Positions 1 to 7,161 of a stretch of DNA of 22,532 nt are shown in pieces. The notes under the pieces are model-generated. The model had not been told where the DNA came from and did no database searches. It was given only the letters and a program-made list of their open reading frames with translations. Position 1 is the stretch's first letter, and the number at the start of each line of letters is the position of its first letter. Source of the stretch: an uncultured Acetatifactor sp. (GTDB lineage Bacteria > Bacillota > Clostridia > Lachnospirales > Lachnospiraceae); contig CAJUGL010000057.1 of assembly GCA_910586515.1 (NCBI GenBank), forward strand, positions 1 to 22,532. Reading direction: 5' to 3'. The position numbers and the translations under genes are program-made.

Positions 1-209
1 ACAGACTGGCGGAGAACGGCATCGGGGCAAGGAAGTATTTCTACCCGCTGACCAATACCTTCTCCTGCTTTCACAGGGCGTATGATGTAAACGAGACGCC
101 GGTGGCCTTACATATCAGCAAGAGGGTACTGACCCTGCCTCTTTATGCGGATCTGGCGCTGGAGGATGTAGACAGGATCTGTGAGATTATATTAAGCTGC
201 AGAACATGA
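1..209 (+). CDS. DegT/DnrJ/EryC1/StrS-type sugar aminotransferase, C-terminal end only (5' end outside window)
   Basis: The window opens inside this gene. The readable frame starts at base 3 and gives about 68 residues up to the TGA at 207-209. The segment carries the family's C-terminal signature: a GIGARKYFYPL stretch, then PVALHISKRVLTLPLYADL, then a helix with VDRICEII. In PLP-dependent DegT/WecE-type enzymes this part closes the small domain. These enzymes transaminate nucleotide-linked keto-sugars in the cytoplasm during surface-glycan synthesis. The exact sugar substrate cannot be told from this end. The next gene is an acyltransferase and a second DegT fragment lies at 2840-3028, so this is the edge of a glycan locus. 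Confidence 0.85.
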   Translation, partial: RLAENGIGARKYFYPLTNTFSCFHRAYDVNETPVALHISKRVLTLPLYADLALEDVDRICEIILSCRT

Positions 210-292
210 TATATATTTTTTTCATTCAAATACACGAAAGCTAAAGAGAAATATAGAATATCCGTTAATATAAAAAGGGGAGAGGAACAGAG

Positions 293-343
293 ATGGAAGA
301 TAGAGAAAATCGGCTCGGGGGGGTAAAAGAGATTCATCAATAG
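293..343 (+). other. Out-of-frame N-terminus of the acyltransferase, with a G7 homopolymer (317-323)
   Basis: An ATG at 293 has a good ribosome binding site (GGGGAGAGG about 7 bases upstream). It opens a 16-codon frame (MEDRENRLGGVKEIHQ) that ends at TAG 341-343. The seven G residues at 317-323 lie inside it. Adding one G, or removing two, would continue the peptide as ...GGGKRDSSIELFRIVTML and join it to the frame of the gene ending at 1362. That joined sequence is the classic start of a membrane acyltransferase-3 protein. The element could be a phase-variable switch, a fixed mutation or a sequencing error. The bases alone do not decide between them. Confidence 0.7.
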
Positions 344-357
344 AGCTTTTCCGTATC

Positions 358-1362
358 GTGACCATGCTGTGTATAGTTGCCCATCATTATGTGGTAAATT
401 CGGGAATAATGGAGGAGATCACCAGGGAAAATGTGCTGACTTTTCCCTCCATATTCAGTCTGCTGTTTGGGTGGGGAGGGAAAACGGGAATTAACTGTTT
501 TGTGCTTGTTACAGGATATTTTATGTGCAAATCCAGTATCAGCGCCCGGAAATTTCTGAAGCTTTTGCTGGAAATCGAATTCTATAAAATCGTAATTTAC
601 TTCCTTTTTCTCATCAGCGGATATGCGCAGTTTTCGGTGAAGGAAATGATCAAGACGCTGCTGCCGGTCTATGGTATCGGCACAGGCTTTACAGGTTCTT
701 ATTTGGTATTTTATTTATTTATCCCCTATTTGAATCTGCTGATCAAGGCCATGGATGAAAGGCAGCACCTGCTTCTGGTGGGGCTGTGTCTTCTGACAGG
801 AAGTGTCCTGCAGACTTTTCTGAAAGCGCCGGAAGCATTTACCTATGTGGGTTGGTTTATGGTGCTGTATTTTATTGCATCCTATATCCGCTTGTACCCG
901 AAGGAGATATTTGGCAATCAAAGGTTATGTCTGGTATTTGTGACAGTTTCCCTGCTGCTGTCATGGGGAAGTGTGCTGGCTGGGGCATGGGTTTATTCCC
1001 GGTTTGGGAAGGGGATATATTATCACTTTGTGGCCGATTCTAATAAGCTGCTGGCGGTTGCGCTGTCAGTGAGTGCCTTTCTTTTTTTCAAAAATTTAAA
1101 AATGAAATACCGTTCGTGGATTAACGGCATAGCAGCGTCTGCCTTTGGGGTTTTGATGATACATGCCAATAGCGATATTATGAGACACTGGCTTTGGAGA
1201 GACGTATTGGATAATGCATCTGCTTTTTACGAACCTTTTTTTGCGGTTCATGCCTTAGGGGCTGTTTTGGGAATTTACGTTGTCTGTACTTTGATTGACA
1301 TGTTCCGTATTCGGTTTTTAGAGGTTCCTTTTCTGGACTGGTACAGTGCGAGGGGGAAGTAG
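358..1362 (+). CDS. Acyltransferase-3 family membrane protein (surface polysaccharide O-acyltransferase); N-terminus out of frame
   Basis: This 334-residue polytopic protein fits the acyltransferase-3 family, integral membrane enzymes that move acetyl or other acyl groups onto surface sugars. Visible signs are the first helix with the VAHHY histidines, about ten hydrophobic segments, and a C-terminal MIHANS-type segment seen in polysaccharide acyltransferases. The in-frame GTG at 358 is only the first available start. The frame continues open upstream to 304 and encodes SSIELFRIV, the expected family start. This includes the Arg of the R-X10-H motif, so starting at 358 would lose it. The well-placed ATG with a ribosome binding site at 293 is one base out of frame across a G7 tract. 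As written the gene is probably off or makes a truncated protein. Confidence 0.75.
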   Translation: MTMLCIVAHHYVVNSGIMEEITRENVLTFPSIFSLLFGWGGKTGINCFVLVTGYFMCKSSISARKFLKLLLEIEFYKIVIYFLFLISGYAQFSVKEMIKTLLPVYGIGTGFTGSYLVFYLFIPYLNLLIKAMDERQHLLLVGLCLLTGSVLQTFLKAPEAFTYVGWFMVLYFIASYIRLYPKEIFGNQRLCLVFVTVSLLLSWGSVLAGAWVYSRFGKGIYYHFVADSNKLLAVALSVSAFLFFKNLKMKYRSWINGIAASAFGVLMIHANSDIMRHWLWRDVLDNASAFYEPFFAVHALGAVLGIYVVCTLIDMFRIRFLEVPFLDWYSARGK

Positions 1363-1539
1363 GAAAATGGGACTGCAGGCATGTGCTTGGTATACTCCAG
1401 GTTGTTTTCATGCGGAATTATAAGGCAATAAAGCGTATTGCCCGTGAATTAACGGCAAAACGCAGGGAGGATGGCAACCGTAAAAGATATGCTTACCCAT
1501 AGGTTTTTACGGAAAAAATGGTTTCTGCAGGAGAGAGAA

Positions 1540-2847
1540 ATGAAAGTATGTACATGGTTAAGAAACTTCATAAGGGAGAAAATGAAAAACATCATATTTA
1601 ACATATTTATAAGGATAGTAATCATTATTGCAATGACGCTGACAGGCTATCTTCTATTGGTTATAGTTTATGGAATACCTACGGAAAGTATGGAAAAACA
1701 TGTGCAGGAGTCGTGCTATATATTTGAAGGTGAAGGTGTTTATCCTGAACTGGAGGGACTCGCCATTTCAAAATTGGATAATTTTACAGACACATTGATG
1801 CTTTTAAAGGCTTCATTTCCGAAATCTGAAAACATGTGGAAAGCTGCTGTCAGAGTAGAAGGTTATTCAGTTAAAAATAAGGATCCCTTTCAGACATTGC
1901 TGGCTGTATACAAATATGGAGCAGAGGACGTTGGCAGCGGTACATATTCCAGGTACTGGCATGGATACTTGCTTTTTTTAAAACCATTGTTACTTCTGTT
2001 CCATTATGGACAAATCAGGTACATTATTATGTTCGTACAATTATTATTGTTTACGCTTCTTATCACAAAGCTTGCAGGACAGAAAAAGGAACTTGTATTT
2101 CCCACAGCTTGTATGTGGTTTTTTATTAACCCCATTGCTACAATGAATTCGCTTCAGTACAATAATGTGTTTACTTTAACCCTTATAGCAATGATATTCA
2201 TTGTTTACTATGCGGATTGTTGGCGGGGAGATCCAGACAGATGGGGGATTTTCTTTCTGGCTGTAGGAGGACTCACCAGTTATTTTGATTTGCTGACGTA
2301 CCCGTTGGTTACGCTGGGAGTGCCGCTGATATTGTGGATAAGTTTTAACGGTTGTGAGAAAAATGGCAGTATAATAAAAAATGTGTTTACCATGTCAGCT
2401 AACTGGGCGATTGGATACGGAGGGCTGTGGGGGGGTAAGTGGATTTTAGGAAGTATAATTACCGGTGACAATATTGTCCGGAACGCAGTTGGAGCAATGA
2501 GAGTCAGGACGTCATCGGTATCACTTCAGGAAAGCAGAATTACTTATTTTGACGTATTGCGAGAACAATTTCCATTGTCTGAAAAGTATGCCTGGGTTGC
2601 GGTAGGCGCGTTGGTTTGTCTGTTGGTCTATAATATTTTTCGGCAGAAGAAAGGTAAGAAAAAGAATTTTCTGCCCTATATGATTGTTGGAGCATATCCT
2701 TTTGTATGGTATTTTATACTGAAAAATCATTCTTATATACATTCATTTTTTGCCTATCGGGAATTTACAATAGCGCTGTATGCGTGTTTGGTTTATATAG
2801 TATCCTGGGGCACATTTGCCGCAGGCAGGAGGGAAAAACATGTCTAA
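1540..2847 (+). CDS. Polytopic membrane protein of a glycan locus, unrecognised family (possibly GT-C-like)
   Basis: About 435 residues. A membrane anchor near residues 15-45 is followed by an outside segment of roughly 120 residues, with a KLDNFTD stretch, and then about nine more hydrophobic segments ending in a basic tail. This layout resembles GT-C-type glycosyltransferases or polymerases in surface-polysaccharide loci, but I do not recognise a defining motif, so function is open. I chose ATG 1540 because AGGAG sits 6 bases upstream. An ATG at 1471 in the same frame has GGAGG directly abutting it, which is too close, and ATG 1582 is a third option. The gene is markedly AT-rich compared with genes from 3.4 kb onward, which suggests separate ancestry. 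Its end overlaps by 8 bases the start of the DegT remnant, a sign of former translational coupling. Confidence 0.7.
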   Translation: MKVCTWLRNFIREKMKNIIFNIFIRIVIIIAMTLTGYLLLVIVYGIPTESMEKHVQESCYIFEGEGVYPELEGLAISKLDNFTDTLMLLKASFPKSENMWKAAVRVEGYSVKNKDPFQTLLAVYKYGAEDVGSGTYSRYWHGYLLFLKPLLLLFHYGQIRYIIMFVQLLLFTLLITKLAGQKKELVFPTACMWFFINPIATMNSLQYNNVFTLTLIAMIFIVYYADCWRGDPDRWGIFFLAVGGLTSYFDLLTYPLVTLGVPLILWISFNGCEKNGSIIKNVFTMSANWAIGYGGLWGGKWILGSIITGDNIVRNAVGAMRVRTSSVSLQESRITYFDVLREQFPLSEKYAWVAVGALVCLLVYNIFRQKKGKKKNFLPYMIVGAYPFVWYFILKNHSYIHSFFAYREFTIALYACLVYIVSWGTFAAGRREKHV

Positions 2848-3028
2848 AATACTGGTACTCCGGTCTTCCATGCCGGAGTTGCCAGTATACGTGAATGAAA
2901 TAGAAAGCCTTTGGGATTCACGTTGGCTGACCAACATAGGCAGCAAGCATAAGGAACTGCAGAAGTGCCTTTGGCGCCTTATGTACCGCTACGTTTTCCC
3001 AAGCGGGAACGTATCCCAACAGGAATGA
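2840..3028 (+). pseudogene. Truncated DegT-type aminotransferase, N-terminal remnant
   Basis: A strong ribosome binding site (AGGAGGG, 6 bases before ATG 2840) starts a 62-codon frame. Residues 1-44 are a recognisable DegT/DnrJ aminotransferase head: MSKILVLRSSMP, then YVNEIESLWDSRWLTNIG, then KHKEL. Full-length relatives run to about 370 residues. Here similarity stops after LQKCL, and 18 unrelated codons lead to a stop at 3026-3028. None of the other frames downstream continues the family, so the rest has been lost by deletion or recombination and not by a simple frameshift. A stem-loop (TACG-TT-TTCCC, loop AAGC, GGGAACGTA) lies at 2990-3013 just past the break. The DegT C-terminus at 1-209 belongs to a gene upstream and is not the missing half in this order. 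Confidence 0.75.
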
Positions 3029-3400
3029 CGGCCGGATGACTGCAAAGCAGTGAACAGTAATTACAGGAACGACTACAGGAAAAACTGCATAACTTCTTGC
3101 TTTTTTTCTCATTTCATGTTATTCTGGCTGTAGTTGAGAATCCCAAATCTATAAAAATCAAGACCACCGTGCAGTTTATTCTGCAAGTCATATTTTTGTC
3201 GGGCAAAAGCCCATATACCCTTGAATATAAATTTAATACACGTAATACACGGATATACCGCTGTGTGCTGTAAATCTGTCCGTCCGGTAGGGGAAGGCAG
3301 CCTGATATCTTTTGGACCGACAGTGTGCCGCGGCGGGAAGCGCATTGGGCGGCTGCGGACCGGCAGGGGCCAAAACGGCGCAGAAAAAGAAGGGATATAG
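3029..3400. other. Gene-poor stretch between the DegT remnant and the Wzz-like gene
   Basis: I find no convincing protein here. Short frames exist on both strands, the longest being about 105 codons on the minus strand (3109-3426). None shows a family motif or a good ribosome binding site, and the minus-strand one runs into the 5' end of the Wzz-like gene. The left part is AT-rich, with a T7 run near 3092. The right part, from about 3270, becomes GC-rich like the following genes. A possible sigma-A promoter lies at 3221-3248. The stretch may be scar DNA left when part of the glycan locus was replaced. Confidence 0.5.
3221..3248 (+). promoter_or_regulatory. Candidate sigma-A promoter upstream of the Wzz-like gene
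   Basis: TTGAAT at 3221-3226 and TAATAC at 3243-3248 are separated by 16 bases. The match is moderate and the distance to the gene start is about 190 bases. Confidence 0.3.
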
Positions 3401-3439
3401 GTGATTTTGCGGCGGAGGAAAGGCAAACTGTTGGTGAGG

Positions 3440-4309
3440 ATGATGAGGTACGGAAGCGGATATAAGGCGGAAATTGAAATCAGGGATTTATTATTTCATC
3501 TGCTGCGGAGATGGCGCTCTATTTTGCTGCTCTCGGTTCTGTTTTATTTACTGTGGGGGAATCATGAGATTTTCTGTATTACCTTATATGCGGCGGGAAG
3601 CGGCGGAGAGGGGAAGAAGGCGGCCGGGGATGCGGGTGAGCAGATTGTGCCTGCAGTTGCGCAGGTAAAGCAGGAAGCATTGGAAAAGCAGGAAATTCCG
3701 AAATCGGATCAGATTCAAGGAGAGACGGTCAGGACGGAGAAGGAAAATACGCCGGAAAGAAAAAAGACCGTAAAATGTTATACCATGAATTTTGCAGCCT
3801 GGGTATGTTTGGCGGTGACGGCGAGGGGTGTTTTCTATGTATTGGGAGGCAGGCTGCGGGGAGCGCGGGAACTGCGCCGGCAATACGGATACCGGCTTTT
3901 GGGCATTGTGCCTGCTCCGGAAAAAAGGCGCTTTCTTTCCTGCGTGGACAGAATGGTAAAACGACTGGAAGAGGGTGGGAGAGGGATGGAGGAAGAGGCC
4001 TTTGCCGTCGCGGCGGTAAATATCAGGAATATGGCCGGACGAGGCAGGAGGATTTTGCTGACGGGAACGTTGGAATCCCGGCGTCTGGAGGCGCTTGCGG
4101 AGAAGATTTCAAGCGGGCTTACGGATGTGGCGGTGACGGTAGGCGAAAAGATGGCTTCGGATCCGGCGACAGTAAGGAAACTGGCGGACTGCGAAGGGGT
4201 TATCCTGGTGGAACAGAAGGACAGGTCTCGGCGGGCGGAGATACAGAGAGAACAGGATATGATTGCCGTCATGGGAAAAGATGTGGTGGGATATATTTTT
4301 GTAAGGTAA
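3440..4309 (+). CDS. Wzz-like chain-length / BY-kinase-like membrane protein with degenerate kinase domain
   Basis: About 289 residues. Near the N-terminus is the Wzz-type start (EIEIRDLLFHLLRRWRSI) leading into membrane helix 1. A short outside segment of about 80 residues follows, rich in Lys, Glu and Gln. Then come helix 2 (FAAWVCLAV region) and the Wzz-type juxtamembrane motif RLRGARELRRQYGYRLLGIVP. The C-terminal domain follows the fold order of a bacterial tyrosine kinase (LLTGT, then GVILVE, then VVGYIFV), but where a Walker A GxxxxGKS/T is expected it reads TGTLESRRLE, so ATP binding looks lost. Such proteins are inferred to help control surface-glycan polymerisation or export. Start choice is uncertain: ATG 3440 puts the Wzz motif at the usual distance, and GTG 3401 with GAAGGG 6 bases upstream is the alternative. 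Confidence 0.65.
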   Translation: MMRYGSGYKAEIEIRDLLFHLLRRWRSILLLSVLFYLLWGNHEIFCITLYAAGSGGEGKKAAGDAGEQIVPAVAQVKQEALEKQEIPKSDQIQGETVRTEKENTPERKKTVKCYTMNFAAWVCLAVTARGVFYVLGGRLRGARELRRQYGYRLLGIVPAPEKRRFLSCVDRMVKRLEEGGRGMEEEAFAVAAVNIRNMAGRGRRILLTGTLESRRLEALAEKISSGLTDVAVTVGEKMASDPATVRKLADCEGVILVEQKDRSRRAEIQREQDMIAVMGKDVVGYIFVR

Positions 4310-4350
4310 AGTTTTTCATATCAGTTAGAGTGGCCCTGGAATCAGGAAAG

Positions 4351-4378
4351 GGAAGAGGAGCTCCTCCTTCCGGAAATT
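4351..4378. terminator. Possible bidirectional terminator between convergent genes
   Basis: GGAAGAGG (4351-4358) can pair with CCTC and TTCC (4363-4371), with an AGCT loop and one bulged C. A short T-run follows on the plus strand (near 4377). It lies between two converging genes, but the stem is interrupted and the T-run is short. Confidence 0.3.
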
Positions 4379-4434
4379 TTCCTCTGGGATTTTGCTCCTG
4401 ATCCGGCGAATAGAAGTTCTGTTTAAGTTCTGCT

Positions 4435-4902
4435 TTAGTTTTTTGATTTTGCTTTGTCCAGCGAATTCTGAATGGCCTCCAGCAGGACAAGGGAAGTATA
4501 TTTGCTGTCCGGCGTATAGGAGATGGACTCCAATGACTGCAGTTCTATGGCCTGTGCGCAGATGGAATCGAAGGTGGGCTGGAGCAGCGGGTACATGGTG
4601 GTGACGGCATCATTCAGGTTTACCATGCGTATAGAGGTGATGGAATCCTTGTCTACGATGACTTCCACGTCTATGGATTCGTTTCCCAGCACCAGTTCTG
4701 TCGTGTAGATGCCAGGTATGTAGAGAGAGGCGGTTTCCGCGGTGTCCGGCTCCGAAGTGGGGGAGGCCGAATCCTCCTTTTTTCCGCCCGGCAGGAACAT
4801 CATAATCAGCAGAATAACGAACAGGATTCCCAGAACGGCGAAAACTCCGGTATAAATCAGTTCTTTCATGTGAAGTACGACGATTTTCGTTTTAGCACTC
4901 AT
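4435..4902 (-). CDS. Small membrane-anchored protein with FMN-binding-like extracellular domain, uncharacterised
   Basis: 155 residues facing left. The start ATG (complement of 4900-4902) has AAGGGG about 7 bases upstream. Residues 13-36 form one strong membrane helix, followed by a Ser/Thr/Glu-rich linker. From about residue 60 there is a compact domain: YIPGIYTTELVLGNESIDVEV, then DKDSITSIRMVNL, and a helical end. The pattern of PG-x-Y-T followed by two beta strands resembles extracellular FMN-binding-type domains. The Ser/Thr-Gly-Ala/Thr attachment motif known from flavinylated proteins is not evident, so flavin binding is not claimed. It most likely sits on the outer face of the membrane. 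It converges with the Wzz-like gene and is divergent from dapF. Confidence 0.7.
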   Translation of the reverse strand: MSAKTKIVVLHMKELIYTGVFAVLGILFVILLIMMFLPGGKKEDSASPTSEPDTAETASLYIPGIYTTELVLGNESIDVEVIVDKDSITSIRMVNLNDAVTTMYPLLQPTFDSICAQAIELQSLESISYTPDSKYTSLVLLEAIQNSLDKAKSKN

Positions 4903-4984
4903 CCCTATTCCCCTTAAGTTTTTAGATTGTCAAGTTTTCTTAGTAATAAATATGCCCGAAGGAGAAGAAATATTCGGGTTTTCA

Positions 4985-5013
4985 TTGACAAGACGGAAGA
5001 AGGTTGTTATGAT
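4985..5013 (+). promoter_or_regulatory. Sigma-A promoter of dapF
   Basis: TTGACA (4985-4990) and TATGAT (5008-5013) are separated by exactly 17 bases, close to the sigma-A consensus. The predicted start of transcription is about 80 bases before the dapF ATG. A 6-base inverted repeat (CCCGAA at 4954, TTCGGG at 4972) followed by TTTT lies just upstream and could be a weak terminator or insulator. Confidence 0.8.
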
Positions 5014-5098
5014 AGAGGACAGGATAAGGGCGTTCACTGGGAGAGGGGGACTGCCCTTTTCTTGTGCACGGATCAGGGACGAGGAAAGAGGAGGCTTT

Positions 5099-5953
5099 AT
5101 GAAATTTACGAAAATGCAGGGCTGCGGAAATGATTACATTTATGTGAACGGTTTTGAGGAGCATGTTGCGGATCGGGAAAAGCCCGGGCTGGCAAGGAGA
5201 CTGAGCGACAGACATTTCGGCATAGGAAGCGACGGAGTGATTTTTATTAATCCTTCCGAGGAGGCCGATTTTGAGATGGAGATGTATAATGCAGACGGCT
5301 CAAGGTCGGAGATGTGCGGCAACGGCATTCGCTGCGTGGCAAAGTTTGTATATGACAAGGGACTTACGGAGGAGAGACGGATCAGCGTGATCAGCGCGGG
5401 CCAGGTAAAGTATCTGGAACTGACCGTGGAAGAGGGGGAGGAAAACGGCGGCAGAGGCCAGGTGGTGAAGGTCAGGGTGAACATGGGAAGCCCTGTGCTG
5501 GAGCCGGCTCTGATTCCGGTGGAAGGGACAGGGAGTCAGGTGGTGGACGAGCCTGTGCAGGCGGGCGGCAGGGAGTACAGAATGACCTGTGTGTCCATGG
5601 GGAATCCTCACGCGGTGGTTTTTACCTCCAAAGCGGCGGAAATGGATCTGGAACAGGTGGGGCCTTTATTTGAAAATCATGCTCGTTTTCCCAGACGCAC
5701 CAACACGGAGTTTGTGGAAATTCTGGACCGAAATACCTGCTTTATGCGGGTCTGGGAGCGGGGAACAGGGGAAACCCTGGCCTGCGGCACAGGCTGCTGC
5801 GCTGCGGTGGTGGCCGGCGTGCTGAATAATCTGACAGAGGATAAAGTGACGGTTAAATTGTTGGGAGGAGAATTGCTGATCGAGTGGGACAGGGACGAAA
5901 ATCTTGTGTATATGACCGGGCCGGCAGTTACGGTGTTTGAGGGGGAGATATGA
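5099..5953 (+). CDS. dapF: Diaminopimelate epimerase
   Basis: 284 residues, a normal length for DapF. It interconverts LL- and meso-diaminopimelate in the cytoplasm, the last step before DAP is used for lysine or built into peptidoglycan. The two active-site cysteines are present in their signatures: Cys73 in NADGSRSEMCGNGIRC and Cys229 in GTGETLACGTG. The N-terminal KMQGCGNDYIYV and the internal MGNPHAVVF motifs also match the family. I chose ATG 5099 because AGAGGAGG lies just upstream and homologues begin MKFTKMQG. The frame stays open upstream to 4952, but that extension overlaps the promoter at 4985-5013 and is not coding. The TGA overlaps the ATG of the next gene by 4 bases, so the pair is probably translationally coupled. 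Confidence 0.97.
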   Translation: MKFTKMQGCGNDYIYVNGFEEHVADREKPGLARRLSDRHFGIGSDGVIFINPSEEADFEMEMYNADGSRSEMCGNGIRCVAKFVYDKGLTEERRISVISAGQVKYLELTVEEGEENGGRGQVVKVRVNMGSPVLEPALIPVEGTGSQVVDEPVQAGGREYRMTCVSMGNPHAVVFTSKAAEMDLEQVGPLFENHARFPRRTNTEFVEILDRNTCFMRVWERGTGETLACGTGCCAAVVAGVLNNLTEDKVTVKLLGGELLIEWDRDENLVYMTGPAVTVFEGEI

Positions 5954-7098
5954 AGGAAAACTCACGTAGATTGATGTGGACTGTGACAGGGGCGCTGCTG
6001 GCGTTATCGGTTCTGGTTATCTACGCAACACACAGGGAGGTCCCGTTTATGATGGACGATCTGTGGTATTCCACCAGGCTTTCCGACGATACGCCCATCG
6101 CTTCGCTTTCGGATATCGTGGAGAGTCAGGTGTGGCATTACCATAACTGGGGCGGCAGGAGCATGACGCACGGCATTTTGCAGCTGACCCTGCTTGCGGG
6201 GGAACCTGCGGCGGACCTGCTGAATGTGGTATTTACGCTGCTTTTGGCAGGAGCAGTCTGTCTTGTGTCGGGACAGCGCAGGCTGCCGGCATTTTTTGCC
6301 GCCCTGGCGCTCCCCCTGGGACTTAACCCCAACTGGCGCATGAGCATGTTCTGGCAGGCAGGAGCCGCCAATTACCTGTACATTACCGTGTTTATTCTGG
6401 GATTCCTGTACTGTTATCTGAGAGAGCTGCCGGAAGAGAAGACCGAAGGGGAAATTTCGGGAAAATCGGGAAAATGCGGAATTAATTTTTGGATAATTCC
6501 CCTGGGCCTGCTGGCCGGATGGAGCAACGAGAATATGGGACCCGCCGTGTGGGTAATGAGCCTGATCGTCATTGTGCTTGGACTAAGAGAGGGTAGGCGG
6601 GCCAAGCCCTGGATGATCACGGGAAACATTGCCTGTCTGACGGGCTGCGTATTCTGTATTGCGGCTCCCGGCAATTTTGTCCGCAGTCTTCAGGCGGAGG
6701 AGGCCGGGTATGGACTGATGTGGAAGCTGTTTCTGCGGTGTTACAGGGAATGCAGGGCGGCTTTGGATTACCTTTTTCCCACGCTGCTAATTCTGGGGAG
6801 TCTTTGGCTGATTTGCAGATGTGTGCTGGGAGAAAAAATCGGCAGGCGTAATGCGCTACTGCTTTTCGGTGCATTGCTGTCCTGGGGGGCGCTTATTTTG
6901 TCTCCCCATTATCCGGACAGGGCGGCTTTCGGCACCATGATTCTCTGCATCTGCGCAGCTCTTTCTCTTGCAGGGAAAATCCTGATCAGGCGGCAGGACC
7001 TTGCCTGGCCCCTTTGGTTCGGCGCAGGGCTGGTGTGGCTGCGGGGGATGTATTTCTGCGGAGAATGGCTTTCCGTGGCATGGGGCTGGATCAAATAG
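5950..7098 (+). CDS. DUF6056-like polytopic membrane protein, GT-C glycosyltransferase-like
   Basis: 382 residues with about ten hydrophobic segments, starting with a membrane helix at residues 10-27. Directly after it comes FMMDDLWYST (Asp36-Asp37). Two acidic residues in the first outside loop are typical of GT-C glycosyltransferases, which use lipid-linked sugars. The stretch HYHNWGGRSMTHGILQ (about 63-78) and NWRMSMFWQAGAANYLY are marks I associate with the DUF6056 group. This assignment is from memory of the family and the substrate is unknown. GGGGGAG sits just before the ATG, which overlaps the dapF stop as ATGA. It lies between dapF and gatC on the same strand, apparently within one transcript. 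A GC-rich stem (GCCGG, loop TTTGGT, CCGGC) follows in the gap before gatC and could reduce read-through. Confidence 0.75.
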   Translation: MKENSRRLMWTVTGALLALSVLVIYATHREVPFMMDDLWYSTRLSDDTPIASLSDIVESQVWHYHNWGGRSMTHGILQLTLLAGEPAADLLNVVFTLLLAGAVCLVSGQRRLPAFFAALALPLGLNPNWRMSMFWQAGAANYLYITVFILGFLYCYLRELPEEKTEGEISGKSGKCGINFWIIPLGLLAGWSNENMGPAVWVMSLIVIVLGLREGRRAKPWMITGNIACLTGCVFCIAAPGNFVRSLQAEEAGYGLMWKLFLRCYRECRAALDYLFPTLLILGSLWLICRCVLGEKIGRRNALLLFGALLSWGALILSPHYPDRAAFGTMILCICAALSLAGKILIRRQDLAWPLWFGAGLVWLRGMYFCGEWLSVAWGWIK

Positions 7099-7161
7099 AG
7101 GGTTCCGGCGCCGGTTTGGTCCGGCAAAAGGAGCAGTAAGTACACTTTGAGGAATGGTGTA

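Noticed and set aside
1424..1442. Hairpin GGCAATA, loop AAGCG, TATTGCC as a terminator
   Set aside because: The stem is perfect, but no T-run follows and the next gene is on the same strand, so termination is not supported.
3109..3426. Minus-strand frame of 105 codons in the gene-poor stretch
   Set aside because: No motif, no supported start, and its 5' part overlaps the Wzz-like gene. I considered a transposase tail but could not match one.
4952..5098. N-terminal extension of dapF
   Set aside because: The dapF promoter lies inside it, and the family start MKFTKMQG with a strong ribosome binding site is at 5099.
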